Source of the DNA: Myxococcota bacterium
GTDB taxonomy: Bacteria; Myxococcota_A; Polyangia; Polyangiales; Polyangiaceae
NCBI GenBank assembly: GCA_963169915.1
Contig: CAUJEM010000008.1
Coordinates: forward strand, 31,402-95,401
DNA: 64,000 nucleotides
Direction: 5' to 3'
Of this stretch, positions 7,278 to 15,359 are shown piece after piece (the stretch's first letter is position 1; every line of letters begins with the position of its first letter). The notes under the pieces are model-generated. The model had not been told where the DNA came from, did not search any database, and saw nothing but the letters and a program-made list of their open reading frames with translations. Position numbers and translations under genes: made by a program.

Positions 7278-9449
7278 TCACGGCTCGGTGGTGAAGGCCT
7301 CTAGCTTCCAGGCCCCCGAGGCGCTCGCGTAGCCGTCGATGTGCACGAAATAGACGCCTGGCTCCAGCACGAGATCGAGGAAGCTCCGCTCCGGGAGGTA
7401 GCCCGCGGAGCAGGCATCGACGAGCTCCGTGCCTGGACACTCCGGCCCGCGCTTGACCGCCAGCAGCGTGCTGTAAGCGCTCCCTTGCAGGTCGAGCAGG
7501 ACACGCCGGCGGCGCGACAGCTCGAGGCGGAGCACCTGGTCGCGCGCGCCGACGGGGCCCTGCCCCCCGAGGTCGCACACCACCGGGTAGTCCGCGTTCG
7601 CGTTGGCGGTGTTGCCCTCGAAGCTCCCGCCCGTCTCCGGGATGCGCACGGCCTCCTCACAGGTGTCCGCGAAGGCGACCCAGGTGGTCCGGGAGGCGGG
7701 GCGCGCCACCGGCGTCAAGGTCACGTCCCCGCCGTAGCTGGCCTCGACGATGGCGCGATAGCTCCCCGCTGCCAGATCTCTCGCGAGCGCGCGCGCGGGG
7801 CTTCGGCTCGCCGAACCGCAGGCGAGGAAGCGCTCCGAGGCGTCGCAGGGCGCGCGGGCGAGGCTGACGAAGCCCACGTCACGGCTGGAGAAGCGCTCGA
7901 CGAGGAGGAGATCCGAGCGCTCGGGGAGCGACACCTCGTACGCGGCGTCCACCGCGCCGAACGAGCAGCTCGGCTGCACGTCGTCCAGGTGCCCCAGCAG
8001 CGACACGCTGGTCGTCTTCCCGAGCGGCGCGGGAGGGGCGCCCACGCAGGTCTCGTCCGCGGGGGCGGGGCTCGGCTCGGACAGCTGGAGCGCCAGATCC
8101 ACGTCGATGGGCGCCGTCCCCGAGACGGCGAGGTAGTAGGTCCCCGCGGGGAGCGCCCGCGCCAGCAGCCGCGCCGGATCCCCGGTGGTGCAGGAGCGCT
8201 CTCCCTGCGCGCCGCAGTCGTCGCGCAGGGAGAGCACCGCGAGCCCCACGCCCTCCAGCGTCACCGCGGTCACCTCGACGTCCTGGGTTCGGTCGAGGGT
8301 CAGCCGGTAGACGAGCTCGCCGCCGAATTGGCCGCAGCGGGTCGTGACGTCTCGGGCGGCGTCGACCAGGCGGAGCTGCTCGTGCACCTCGGGATACAGC
8401 TCGCGCGCCGTCCCGCAGGTCTCGTGCACGGGCTTGGGGCTCGCCGGCAAGAACCGGACGCGGGCGTCCAGCGGCGACTCGGAGCTCGTGGCCGCAAAGA
8501 TGGGGACGTAGCCGGCCGGCACCTCGCGCAAGAGGAGGCGAGCGCTGCCCTGGCCGAGCGGCCCCTGACCTCCGAGCGCGCAGCCGAGCTCGCGCCCGGA
8601 CGTGCCACAGGGCTCCACGCTCGCGAGCCCCACCTCGCCGTAGTTGCTGGTCAGCCAGACGTCCAAGTCATAGGGGGCGTCGCTCGGCACCTCCACCGCC
8701 AGCACCAGGTCTCGCCAGGGAGACGTGCTCGGATAGCAGCTCACCGGGTAGTCGAGCCGCGCGGCCGCCGCCGAGAGCCGCACCGTCCCCTCCTGGCGCA
8801 CCTCGAGCGCCGAGACGCAGGTGTCGTACGCCGGGGTGACGCAGTCACCAGGCTCGTCGAGCTCCCCGTCGCAGTCGTCATCCTTGCCGTTGGCGCAGAT
8901 CTCCGGGGCCCCGGAGTGGACGCGCGGATCGGTGTCGTCGCAGTCTCCGCCGCCGGGGCAATTCCAGACCACGTCGCCGTCTCCGTCGGCGTCGCGCGGC
9001 AGCGCCACGCAGCTCCGTGACGCCTCGTCGCAAGCGAAGAAGCTGCACAGCGACTCCCCGGAGCAGTCCACCGGCTCACCCGCTCGACAGCCGAGCGCTC
9101 GGTCACAGCGCTCGGCGCCGTTGCAGTACTCGGTGTCCGCGCAGGCGTCGTGCCGAGGCGTGTGTCGGCACCGCTGGGTGCTCGGATCACACGCGTCCGT
9201 GGTGCAGCCGATGCCGTCGTCGCACTGGGAGTCCAGCGCGCAGGGCTCACCCTCCGGGGCGGCGTCGGTGTCGGCGTCGCCGGTGGCCGCCTCCGTGGCG
9301 GCGTCCTGGCCCGCGGCCCCGCTCGCCCCCTCGTGGCCAGCGTCGAAGGGGTTGACGACGCCTCCCCCCTCGCACCCCCCCGCCAACACCAGGGGCACGC
9401 CCACGAGCGCGAGCAGGCCGAGGAGTCGCGGGAGGCCAGGCTGGAGCAT
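7278..9449 (-). CDS. Large secreted lipoprotein with Cys-rich/MopE motif region and repeated beta domains
   Basis: About 723 residues. A signal peptide (MLQPGLPRLLGLLALVG) ends in a lipobox (VLAGGC). Then come a disordered Ala/Asp/Glu stretch, a Cys-rich segment (CALDSQCDDGIGCTTDAC and following) and a MopE-type motif (DADGDGD..GGGDCDDTDP..DDDCDGE). The remaining about 480 residues form four similar domains, each starting near a (D/E/V)TC motif and having a C-(G/A)-S-type second half, like bacterial pre-peptidase (PPC) beta domains. The protein should sit on the outer surface and may bind calcium or copper. The ATG at 9449 is chosen because the signal peptide starts there and TAGGAT lies eight bases upstream; an earlier ATG would add an unlikely basic leader. 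Confidence 0.75.
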   Translation of the reverse strand: MLQPGLPRLLGLLALVGVPLVLAGGCEGGGVVNPFDAGHEGASGAAGQDAATEAATGDADTDAAPEGEPCALDSQCDDGIGCTTDACDPSTQRCRHTPRHDACADTEYCNGAERCDRALGCRAGEPVDCSGESLCSFFACDEASRSCVALPRDADGDGDVVWNCPGGGDCDDTDPRVHSGAPEICANGKDDDCDGELDEPGDCVTPAYDTCVSALEVRQEGTVRLSAAAARLDYPVSCYPSTSPWRDLVLAVEVPSDAPYDLDVWLTSNYGEVGLASVEPCGTSGRELGCALGGQGPLGQGSARLLLREVPAGYVPIFAATSSESPLDARVRFLPASPKPVHETCGTARELYPEVHEQLRLVDAARDVTTRCGQFGGELVYRLTLDRTQDVEVTAVTLEGVGLAVLSLRDDCGAQGERSCTTGDPARLLARALPAGTYYLAVSGTAPIDVDLALQLSEPSPAPADETCVGAPPAPLGKTTSVSLLGHLDDVQPSCSFGAVDAAYEVSLPERSDLLLVERFSSRDVGFVSLARAPCDASERFLACGSASRSPARALARDLAAGSYRAIVEASYGGDVTLTPVARPASRTTWVAFADTCEEAVRIPETGGSFEGNTANANADYPVVCDLGGQGPVGARDQVLRLELSRRRRVLLDLQGSAYSTLLAVKRGPECPGTELVDACSAGYLPERSFLDLVLEPGVYFVHIDGYASASGAWKLEAFTTEP

Positions 9450-9457
9450 CCGCCCGC

Positions 9458-9463
9458 ATCCTA
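9458..9463 (-). promoter_or_regulatory. -10-like hexamer TAGGAT before the large lipoprotein gene
   Basis: CTAGGAT with eight bases to the ATG at 9449. The site lies in the short region shared with the divergent sensor gene. Confidence 0.45.
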
Positions 9464-9535
9464 GCCGAGGTGCTGAGCAAAGGCCCCCACGCGCGCGGCG
9501 ACACTTCGGCCGCCGTCTGTGGCACACTCCTGGCA

Positions 9536-10906
9536 GTGTCCCCCCACGATCGGCTCACACGCCAGGAACTCAGCTGGCTGCTCGCCCAAGAGGCCCGTGG
9601 CGCGGCCCGTGCGCTGCGCGACGGCGTCTCCCAGCTCCGAGCGCCCTCCAGCCCCCACCTCGAGCTCGGCGGCGCCGCCCCGGTGGAGACGAGCTTGGAC
9701 GCCCTCGACGACGCCATCAACCTCCTGAGCGATCTGCAGTCTTCCACCGCGCCCGGCAAGGGACGCCGCGGGCGGATCGACTTGGCGTCCCTGCTCTGTG
9801 ACATCGCCCCAGCCGCACGACTGACCATGACGCCGGGCGCCGGCACCGAGGTCTTCGGTGAAGAGGGCGAGCTGCGACGGCTCTTGCACGTGCTGCTCAG
9901 CCAGAGCGCGCCGGGGGTCCCGCTGGAGCAGGCCACCCCGGACATCTCCATCGGACGCCAAGAGGGGCTCGTGCGCATCGCCCTCCCGCTCGGGCCAGAT
10001 GGCTCCTCGGGCGCGGAGCTCGAGCGGCGTTGGCTGTCTCGCACCGCGGTCCGCCATGGCGGGCACGTGGAGCTCGAGGGCAACGTGCTCGCCTTGCTGC
10101 TGCCCGCCGACGGCGCCAGTGATCAGCGCGAGGTCGCCCAGCTTCGTCGAGAGCTCGAGCAAGCGCAGCAGCTCGGCGAGGCCTACGCGCGTGAGCTCGC
10201 CAGCGTGTTCGCGAGCGCGCCCAGCCCTGCGCCGGCCCTCGCGCCCAGTCAGGAGAGCCGCGAGCGCCTGGAGACCATGGTGGGCAGCGGCGCGGTCCTC
10301 GCCCGCCACCTGCGGCTCTTGGCCGATGCGCTCGACGGCGACGCCAAGCTCGCCGCCAGCGCGCTCGGCGAGACCTCGGAGCTCGCGACCGCGCTCACGC
10401 AGCGGGTGGCGGCGGCGGCCGAGCTCACCCGCGCGGTGGGGCGCATCGGCGCCTGCGCGCTCGACGAAGCGCCCAGCCCCGTGGACCTGTCGGCGCTCTG
10501 CGACGACGTCATCGCCTCGGCCGAGGCGCAGGCGCAGCGCTACGGCGTCAAGATCCACGCTCGGCTCATCCCCTGCCAGCGCACGCTCCCGCGCGCACCG
10601 CTCACCCTCCTCGTCCGCTCCCTGCTCGACCACGGCATCGCGGCGTCACCGCGAGGCTCGGAGGTCTGGCTCCAGCTGGGCGAGCTCCAGGAGGGGCTCT
10701 ATCTGCAGATCGAGGACCACGGTCCCACGGTCCCCAGCGGGGCGCGCGCTGGCCTCCTGCGCGGCGTCGCAGATCCAGGAGCGCTCGGTCGCCCCGACAG
10801 CATCGGGCTCATCGTGGGCTTCGCGGCCGCGCGCTACCTGAGCGCGGAGCTCAGCCTCGGTGAGTCGAGCGAGGGGCGCTTCGTGGCGCGGCTTCAGTTT
10901 CCCTGA
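9536..10906 (+). CDS. Sensor-kinase-like protein with two degenerate ATPase domains
   Basis: About 456 residues. The first half (to about 190) and the last 220 residues each resemble a histidine-kinase ATP-binding domain: each has a helix followed by an EDHGP- or GG-containing strand order and a final GxFxxxLxxP-like end. They are joined by a coiled-coil segment (about 200-235). The N-box reads LVRSLLDHGIAAS instead of NLLxNA, and no typical His phospho-acceptor box (HDxxNxL) is seen. No membrane helix is present, so it is cytoplasmic. A CheY-like regulator follows 69 bp downstream and is its likely partner. GTG at 9536 is my choice; GTG at 9470 would add 22 low-complexity residues. Confidence 0.6.
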   Translation: MSPHDRLTRQELSWLLAQEARGAARALRDGVSQLRAPSSPHLELGGAAPVETSLDALDDAINLLSDLQSSTAPGKGRRGRIDLASLLCDIAPAARLTMTPGAGTEVFGEEGELRRLLHVLLSQSAPGVPLEQATPDISIGRQEGLVRIALPLGPDGSSGAELERRWLSRTAVRHGGHVELEGNVLALLLPADGASDQREVAQLRRELEQAQQLGEAYARELASVFASAPSPAPALAPSQESRERLETMVGSGAVLARHLRLLADALDGDAKLAASALGETSELATALTQRVAAAAELTRAVGRIGACALDEAPSPVDLSALCDDVIASAEAQAQRYGVKIHARLIPCQRTLPRAPLTLLVRSLLDHGIAASPRGSEVWLQLGELQEGLYLQIEDHGPTVPSGARAGLLRGVADPGALGRPDSIGLIVGFAAARYLSAELSLGESSEGRFVARLQFP

Positions 10907-10961
10907 GCTCCCCGGGCCGTGAAATGATGCCCTGAGGCGTGCTTTCTGGCGCCCGCTTCGC

Positions 10962-10967
10962 TAGAGT
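10962..10967 (+). promoter_or_regulatory. -10-like hexamer TAGAGT before the CheY-like gene
   Basis: CTAGAGT with eight bases to the ATG at 10976. This is one of the closest copies to the window-wide pattern and implies that the regulator also has its own promoter. Confidence 0.5.
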
Positions 10968-10975
10968 CGAGCGCG

Positions 10976-11347
10976 ATGAGAATATTGGTCGTGGAAGATC
11001 AGGACTCGATCCGCCGGATGATCGAGGCGCTGGTCCAGGCCCGTGGCTACGAGGTCACGGCGGTCTCCTCGGGCGCCAAGGCCCTCGACGTCATCCTCAC
11101 GGCCCCGCACGATCTCGTCCTGCTGGATCTCATGCTCCCTGGGCAGTACGACGGCTTCGAGGTCTGCCGCCGCCTACGCGCGGACCCCAGCACGCGGGCC
11201 ATCCCGGTCTTCATCATCAGCGCCATGGATGATCCCGAGTCGCGCCGAAAGGCGACCGAGGCAGGCGCCAACGCGTTTTATACCAAGCCCTTCAGCCCCA
11301 TCGCGCTGCTCAAGGAGATTGAGCGCCTCACGACCGGCAAGGGCTGA
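10976..11347 (+). CDS. Stand-alone response regulator receiver (CheY-like)
   Basis: A 123-residue single receiver domain. It has the acidic pair in VVEDQDS, the phospho-acceptor Asp in LVLLDLMLPG, Ser/Thr in FIISAMDD and the conserved Lys in FYTKPFSP. There is no output domain, so it signals by protein-protein contact or phosphotransfer. It follows the degenerate sensor at 9536-10906 in the same direction, but its own -10-like element suggests independent transcription. Confidence 0.9.
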   Translation: MRILVVEDQDSIRRMIEALVQARGYEVTAVSSGAKALDVILTAPHDLVLLDLMLPGQYDGFEVCRRLRADPSTRAIPVFIISAMDDPESRRKATEAGANAFYTKPFSPIALLKEIERLTTGKG

Positions 11348-11365
11348 GCCCCCTCCCCGGGCGTC

Positions 11366-11749
11366 TCAGAGCAAATTCAGGTAGCTGCGTGCCCGCTGCT
11401 CGGCGGCTTCCATCAGCCCGCGAGCTTCGAGCGACGGGATCCTGAGGCGCTCACAGAGCTGGTCCAGCAGCTGCCGCTCTTTTTCTTGCTGCTCACCATC
11501 GATGAAGGTGATGAGCACGGCGTGCTGGAGGAGCACGCGCCGATCGTCGTAGCTCAGCTCCGTGATGGGGACGTCCTCCAGCGTGCGCGGCTCTTGCGCG
11601 TACAGCCTCAGCTCGGCGGCTTCACTGGGGCTCGCCCCGAAGGCCTCGAGCAGCGCGTCGATCACCTCGGCCTCTTCTTTGGCGACCCGGCCATCGGCCC
11701 ACGCCACGCTCACCAGCCCCCGCAAGATCGCCATGTTTTGCTCGTGCAT
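11366..11749 (-). CDS. TerB-like helical protein
   Basis: 127 residues, all-helical. Two repeats of the TerB/DjlA-N type are visible: LVSVAWADGRVAKEEAEVI and LITFIDGEQQEKERQLL, each with an Asp-Gly turn followed by acidic residues, as in the metal-binding loops of TerB. Family members occur in tellurite-resistance operons but also as lone cytoplasmic proteins of unknown role. No other ter gene is present here, so tellurite resistance should not be assumed. ATG at 11749 is chosen; a TTG at 11767 would add six residues and has TAGCCG six bases before it. Confidence 0.65.
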   Translation of the reverse strand: MHEQNMAILRGLVSVAWADGRVAKEEAEVIDALLEAFGASPSEAAELRLYAQEPRTLEDVPITELSYDDRRVLLQHAVLITFIDGEQQEKERQLLDQLCERLRIPSLEARGLMEAAEQRARSYLNLL

Positions 11750-11781
11750 GGCGTCGATGCTCCCCAAAATCGACGGCTACG

Positions 11782-12924
11782 TCAACGTGCTGGCGGGGGC
11801 GCCGGGCTCAGCTCCACGCCCGCCAGCAGCTTCAAGCCAGCGCGCAGTTCCTCGCTCTCCAGCGTGCCCTGGACCTCGAAGCGGCTCACCAGATCTTCCA
11901 CGCGGCTCCGCCGCTGCGGGAGCCGTGCGCTCAGATCCGCGACGCTCTGCGCCGGGGGCGCCGGCGGCTCCACCTCGACCGGGGGCGCCGACGCCTCCAC
12001 CTCGACCGGAGGCGCCGACGCCTCCAGCTCGACCGGACCCGCCGACACCTCCAGCTCGACCGGACCCGCCGACGCCTCCACCTCGACCGGACCCGCCGAC
12101 GCCTCCACCTCGACCGGACCCGCCGACGCCTCCACCTCGGGCAGGCCCGCCGGTGCCTCCGCCGCAGCCGGGGCCGCCGACGGCTCGGCAGCGGCCACTG
12201 GTGCGGACGCCACGAGGGATGTCGCCGCGGCGAGCTCTGGCTCCGCCGGCACCTCCACCGGCGGCGCCTCGACCGTCCACTCTGCGTCCTCGTCGCCGCC
12301 CTCGAAGGTCTGCACCTCGAGCCGAGTCGCCTCGAGCTCCGCCGCGTCGAGCGCCGGCTCCGGGTCGAGCGAGTCCACGGAGTAGATCCTGGGCGTGGGC
12401 GTCGGAGCGACGGCGAGCGGCGGCGCGGACGCAGGCTGCGGGCCAGCGCTCGCCGAGCCCGATCCCTGGGGCAGCGCGACGGGCGCTGCCACGGGCAGGG
12501 CCGGGGCCGGCCCAGCAGCGACGGCGCGCGCCGTCTCGCGGTAGAGACGCGCCAAGGCGCGTCGCGCCGCCGCCGGGTTGGAGGGGATGAGCGCCGCGCG
12601 GAGCTGCTGGGCCAAGCCCTCGATCGAGGGATGGTCGGTCGCGGCGATGCGCTGCAAGGAGCTCCCCACGGAGCTCGAGGCGGCGAGCAAGGCATCGAGC
12701 CATGCCCCCAGCTCGGCCACGACCTCACGCGGCGCGCACGCCTCGCCGCCACCGAGGTGGAGCGTGCCATCCTCCCGGAGCTCCGTGTCCTCCGGGCGGA
12801 TCCGGCGAGGGAGCTCGGCGAGCTGCTCGGCCGCCGCGAGGACGAGCTGCCCCGACATCTCCCCCACGAGCGCGGCGCGGCGGGCGCGCGCCGCGGCCAG
12901 GACGTGATCGAGCCGTACTGTCAT
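11782..12924 (-). CDS. Myxobacterial-type protein with a helical N domain and a 9-residue repeat linker
   Basis: 380 residues. The N-terminal about 130 residues form a compact helical domain, with [18 protein letters not shown] at the start and [18 protein letters not shown] at its end. I have the impression of similar domains in other myxobacterial proteins, but I know no function. A long Pro/Ala/Glu linker follows. It includes seven 9-residue repeats (consensus VEASAGPVE) encoded by 27-bp DNA repeats, and a short helical C terminus ([19 protein letters not shown]). Its ATG overlaps the hisF stop by four bases, so it is translated with hisF. No signal peptide or membrane helix is seen. Confidence 0.65.
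   Translation of the reverse strand: MTVRLDHVLAAARARRAALVGEMSGQLVLAAAEQLAELPRRIRPEDTELREDGTLHLGGGEACAPREVVAELGAWLDALLAASSSVGSSLQRIAATDHPSIEGLAQQLRAALIPSNPAAARRALARLYRETARAVAAGPAPALPVAAPVALPQGSGSASAGPQPASAPPLAVAPTPTPRIYSVDSLDPEPALDAAELEATRLEVQTFEGGDEDAEWTVEAPPVEVPAEPELAAATSLVASAPVAAAEPSAAPAAAEAPAGLPEVEASAGPVEVEASAGPVEVEASAGPVELEVSAGPVELEASAPPVEVEASAPPVEVEPPAPPAQSVADLSARLPQRRSRVEDLVSRFEVQGTLESEELRAGLKLLAGVELSPAPPPAR
11960..12148 (-). repeat. Seven tandem 27-bp repeats within the hisF-linked gene
   Basis: Units start at 11960, 11987, 12014, 12041, 12068, 12095 and 12122. The inner units differ by only one to three bases, so they look recently expanded; the outer ones are more worn. All keep the reading frame. 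Confidence 0.85.
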
Positions 12925-13688
12925 GTCTTTACTCCTCTGACGACGACGCCCGCCTCGGCGAGGAAGCGCTTCGCCTCGGCGATGGTGACGGTGCCCTCGT
13001 GAAAAATGGAGGCGGCGAGCGCGGCGTCGGCGCCGCCCAGGGTCAAGCCCTCCCGCAGGTGCTCGAGGCTGCCGACCCCTCCCGAGGCGATCACCGGGAT
13101 CTTCGCGGCGTCGACGACGGCGCGCAGGAGCGGCAGGTCATAGCCGGCGCGGGTCCCGTCCCGGTCCATGCTGGTCAGGAGGATCTCCCCGGCCCCGAGC
13201 TGCGCGAGCCGCGCCGCCCACCCCACGGCGTCGACCCCGGTCGCGCGCCGCCCACCGTGCGTGAACACCTCCCAGCGCCCCTCGGCGACCTGCTTGGCAT
13301 CGACGGCCGCCACGATCGCCTGCCTCCCCCAGACGCCCGCGGCCTCCTCGATGAGCCCCGGGTCGTCGAGCGCAGCGGAGTTGATGCTGACCTTGTCGGC
13401 CCCGGCGTCGAGGAGCGCGCGGATGTCGGCCAGCGTGCGGACCCCGCCCCCCACCGTCAGGGGCGTGAACACGACCGCCGCGGTCTGCTCGATGACGTCG
13501 AGGAGCGCGCGGCGGCTCTCCTGCGAGGCCATGATGTCGAGGAAGGTCAGCTCATCGGCGCCGTCGGCGTCGTAGCGTCGGGCGCACTCTACCGGATCGC
13601 CTGCGTCTCTCAGTCCGACGAAGTTCACCCCCTTGACCACGCGACCCGCGCGCACGTCGAGGCAGGGGATGATTCGCTTGGCGAGCAT
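12921..13688 (-). CDS. hisF: Imidazole glycerol phosphate synthase subunit HisF
   Basis: A 255-residue (beta/alpha)8 barrel that closes the imidazole ring in histidine synthesis, using ammonia from HisH. The start [12 protein letters not shown] is the family's typical N terminus with the catalytic Asp; the second catalytic Asp lies in the later [10 protein letters not shown] segment. Phosphate-binding loops VGGGVRT and IASGGVGS are present. The ATG at 13688 is chosen for this N terminus; TATGAG lies seven bases before it. The gene is coupled by a four-base overlap to the repeat protein downstream. No other his gene is in the window, so the pathway genes are scattered here. Confidence 0.96.
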   Translation of the reverse strand: MLAKRIIPCLDVRAGRVVKGVNFVGLRDAGDPVECARRYDADGADELTFLDIMASQESRRALLDVIEQTAAVVFTPLTVGGGVRTLADIRALLDAGADKVSINSAALDDPGLIEEAAGVWGRQAIVAAVDAKQVAEGRWEVFTHGGRRATGVDAVGWAARLAQLGAGEILLTSMDRDGTRAGYDLPLLRAVVDAAKIPVIASGGVGSLEHLREGLTLGGADAALAASIFHEGTVTIAEAKRFLAEAGVVVRGVKT

Positions 13689-13695
13689 CCTGGCC

Positions 13696-13701
13696 CTCAT
13701 A
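13696..13701 (-). promoter_or_regulatory. -10-like hexamer TATGAG before hisF
   Basis: CTATGAG with seven bases to the hisF ATG. The divergent zinc-ribbon gene has its own copy at 13768-13773. Confidence 0.4.
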
Positions 13702-13767
13702 GCCAAGTCACTCGGCTTGGGACAAAGACCTTGCACCCAAAAGGCCAGCATCCCTACCCATCCGAGC

Positions 13768-13773
13768 TATGTT
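13768..13773 (+). promoter_or_regulatory. -10-like hexamer TATGTT before the zinc-ribbon gene
   Basis: CTATGTT with eight bases to the ATG at 13782. Confidence 0.45.
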
Positions 13774-13781
13774 CCTTCGGC

Positions 13782-15359
13782 ATGCCCTGGTGCCCTCACT
13801 GCCGCGTGGATGACGCCTCTTCGCGGGCTACCTGCCAGCGCTGCGGGCGGCGCTACGAGGCGCCCCTCGCGCTCGGGGAGCGGCTCCGGCTCGCGGCGGC
13901 GAGGCCTCCCCCAGCGCCTCGGGCGACGCGCCTCGGGCACGGCCTCGACCCTCTGGAGCAGCGCCCCCGCGGCCACCGGGGCACGCTGCTCGGCTACGTG
14001 GCCCCGGAGGACGCCCCCAGCCCGAGCCGGCCTCCGGGGCCCAGCCCCTCGGCCGCGCCGGCTCCCTCCCCGGCGAGCGTGAGCGCCGAGGGGCTGCCCG
14101 CCTCATCACGGGCTCGACGGCGGCGGGGCGAGGTCCCCGCCGCACCTCGGATCGCCTCCCCCACGCTCCCCAGCCCCTCCGGGGGACGCACGACGTGGCG
14201 CTGGCTGCTCGTCCCGCTGCTCCTGAGCCTCGGCCTGGCGCTGGGCGTTGGGTACCGCTGGTCGCGCCCGGGCCCGGTCAGCGCCACCGTCCTCGACGGA
14301 CAGGAGGGCGGGCAGCTGCTCGAGCTGCGCTGTCCTAGCTGCCCGCCCGGCAGCCAGCTCGCGCTCGAAGGCGCACCGGTCAGCGTCGTGGAGGGGCGAG
14401 CCCTCTCGAGGCTGCGCGCACCGCTCGAGCCGGGGCGTCATCGCCTGCAGCTCCAGCTCGCGAAGGGCCACGGAGCGCTCGAGCCGCTGTCGCTCACGGT
14501 GGACGTCTCCCACCGCTGGAGCGTCGACCTCGCCGAGCTCGACTCCGCCGAGCCGGCGCTCCGGATCCGGCTCTCGGCGCACCCCGACGGCCGCGCGCTC
14601 CTCGACGGCGCGGCGCTCGAGCTCGGCGCCTCCGGGGTGGCCGAGCGGCGCGTCTCACTCCGCGCCGCCCTCGAGGGGCCCGCCGAGACGACCCAGCGCC
14701 TCAGCCTCCGCTACCCTTGGGAGCTTCGCTTTCCCGGCGGCGCTCCCCTCACGGGCAAGCTGACCACCGCGCTGAACGTCACCCCGCTCGTCATCGAAGC
14801 TCCCGGGACGCACGTCGTGACGGACGCCACCACCTTCATGCTCGCGGGGCGCACGCTCCCTGGCGCGCACGTCACGGCGGGGGGACACCCGCTCACCGTC
14901 GACACGACGGGGCGCTTCGCGCAGCGCATGAACATCTCTAGCGTCGGTGACGTGACGCTCTCGGTCCGAGCCAAGGCGGCGCAGCAGGCCCCACGCACCG
15001 TCGACGTGCTCGTCAGCCGGGTCGAGCGGCTGAGCGAGGCCGCAGCGCGCTGGCGTGAAGGCGCGCTCCGCGACTACTCCGAGCTGACGCGCGATCCGGA
15101 GCCCACCGCCGGGGCGCGCGTCGCCCTCGACGGCACGCTCCGCGAGGTCACCCTGCTCGGACACCACAGCAGCCTCCTGCTCGAGGTCACGCGTGGCTGC
15201 CCCGGCGCCCCCTGTCGGGTCCGCTTGTACTACGGCGCCCCCTCCCCCGCCCCGGCGGGCAGGGCGGTCAGCGCCTACGGCCGCTTGCGGGCGCGGCGCG
15301 ACTGGCAAGAGCCGCGCGTCCCCAGCGTGGACGCCCTCTTCTTGCTGGAGAAGCGCTGA
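13782..15359 (+). CDS. Membrane protein with N-terminal zinc ribbon and extracytoplasmic beta region
   Basis: 525 residues. The N terminus carries two CxxC knuckles (WCPHC and CQRC) of a zinc ribbon, followed by a Pro-rich cytoplasmic linker and one membrane helix (about residues 145-163, LLVPLLLSLGLALGVGY). The remaining about 360 residues should be extracytoplasmic and beta-rich, including repeated PEGA-like stretches (ALEGAPVSVVEGRALSRL). I do not recognise the C-terminal family. Its stop codon overlaps the start of the next gene by one base (TGATG), so the two are a coupled pair. Confidence 0.75.
   Translation: MPWCPHCRVDDASSRATCQRCGRRYEAPLALGERLRLAAARPPPAPRATRLGHGLDPLEQRPRGHRGTLLGYVAPEDAPSPSRPPGPSPSAAPAPSPASVSAEGLPASSRARRRRGEVPAAPRIASPTLPSPSGGRTTWRWLLVPLLLSLGLALGVGYRWSRPGPVSATVLDGQEGGQLLELRCPSCPPGSQLALEGAPVSVVEGRALSRLRAPLEPGRHRLQLQLAKGHGALEPLSLTVDVSHRWSVDLAELDSAEPALRIRLSAHPDGRALLDGAALELGASGVAERRVSLRAALEGPAETTQRLSLRYPWELRFPGGAPLTGKLTTALNVTPLVIEAPGTHVVTDATTFMLAGRTLPGAHVTAGGHPLTVDTTGRFAQRMNISSVGDVTLSVRAKAAQQAPRTVDVLVSRVERLSEAAARWREGALRDYSELTRDPEPTAGARVALDGTLREVTLLGHHSSLLLEVTRGCPGAPCRVRLYYGAPSPAPAGRAVSAYGRLRARRDWQEPRVPSVDALFLLEKR

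Noticed and set aside
7341..9020. A 559-residue plus-strand open frame opposite the large lipoprotein
   Set aside because: Arg/His/Leu-rich shadow of a gene with clear signal peptide and domains.
11366..11749. Tellurite resistance locus
   Set aside because: Only a single TerB-like protein is present, with no terA, terC, terD or terZ genes.
11960..12148. CRISPR-like array
   Set aside because: The 27-bp units are directly adjacent without spacers and encode an in-frame peptide repeat.
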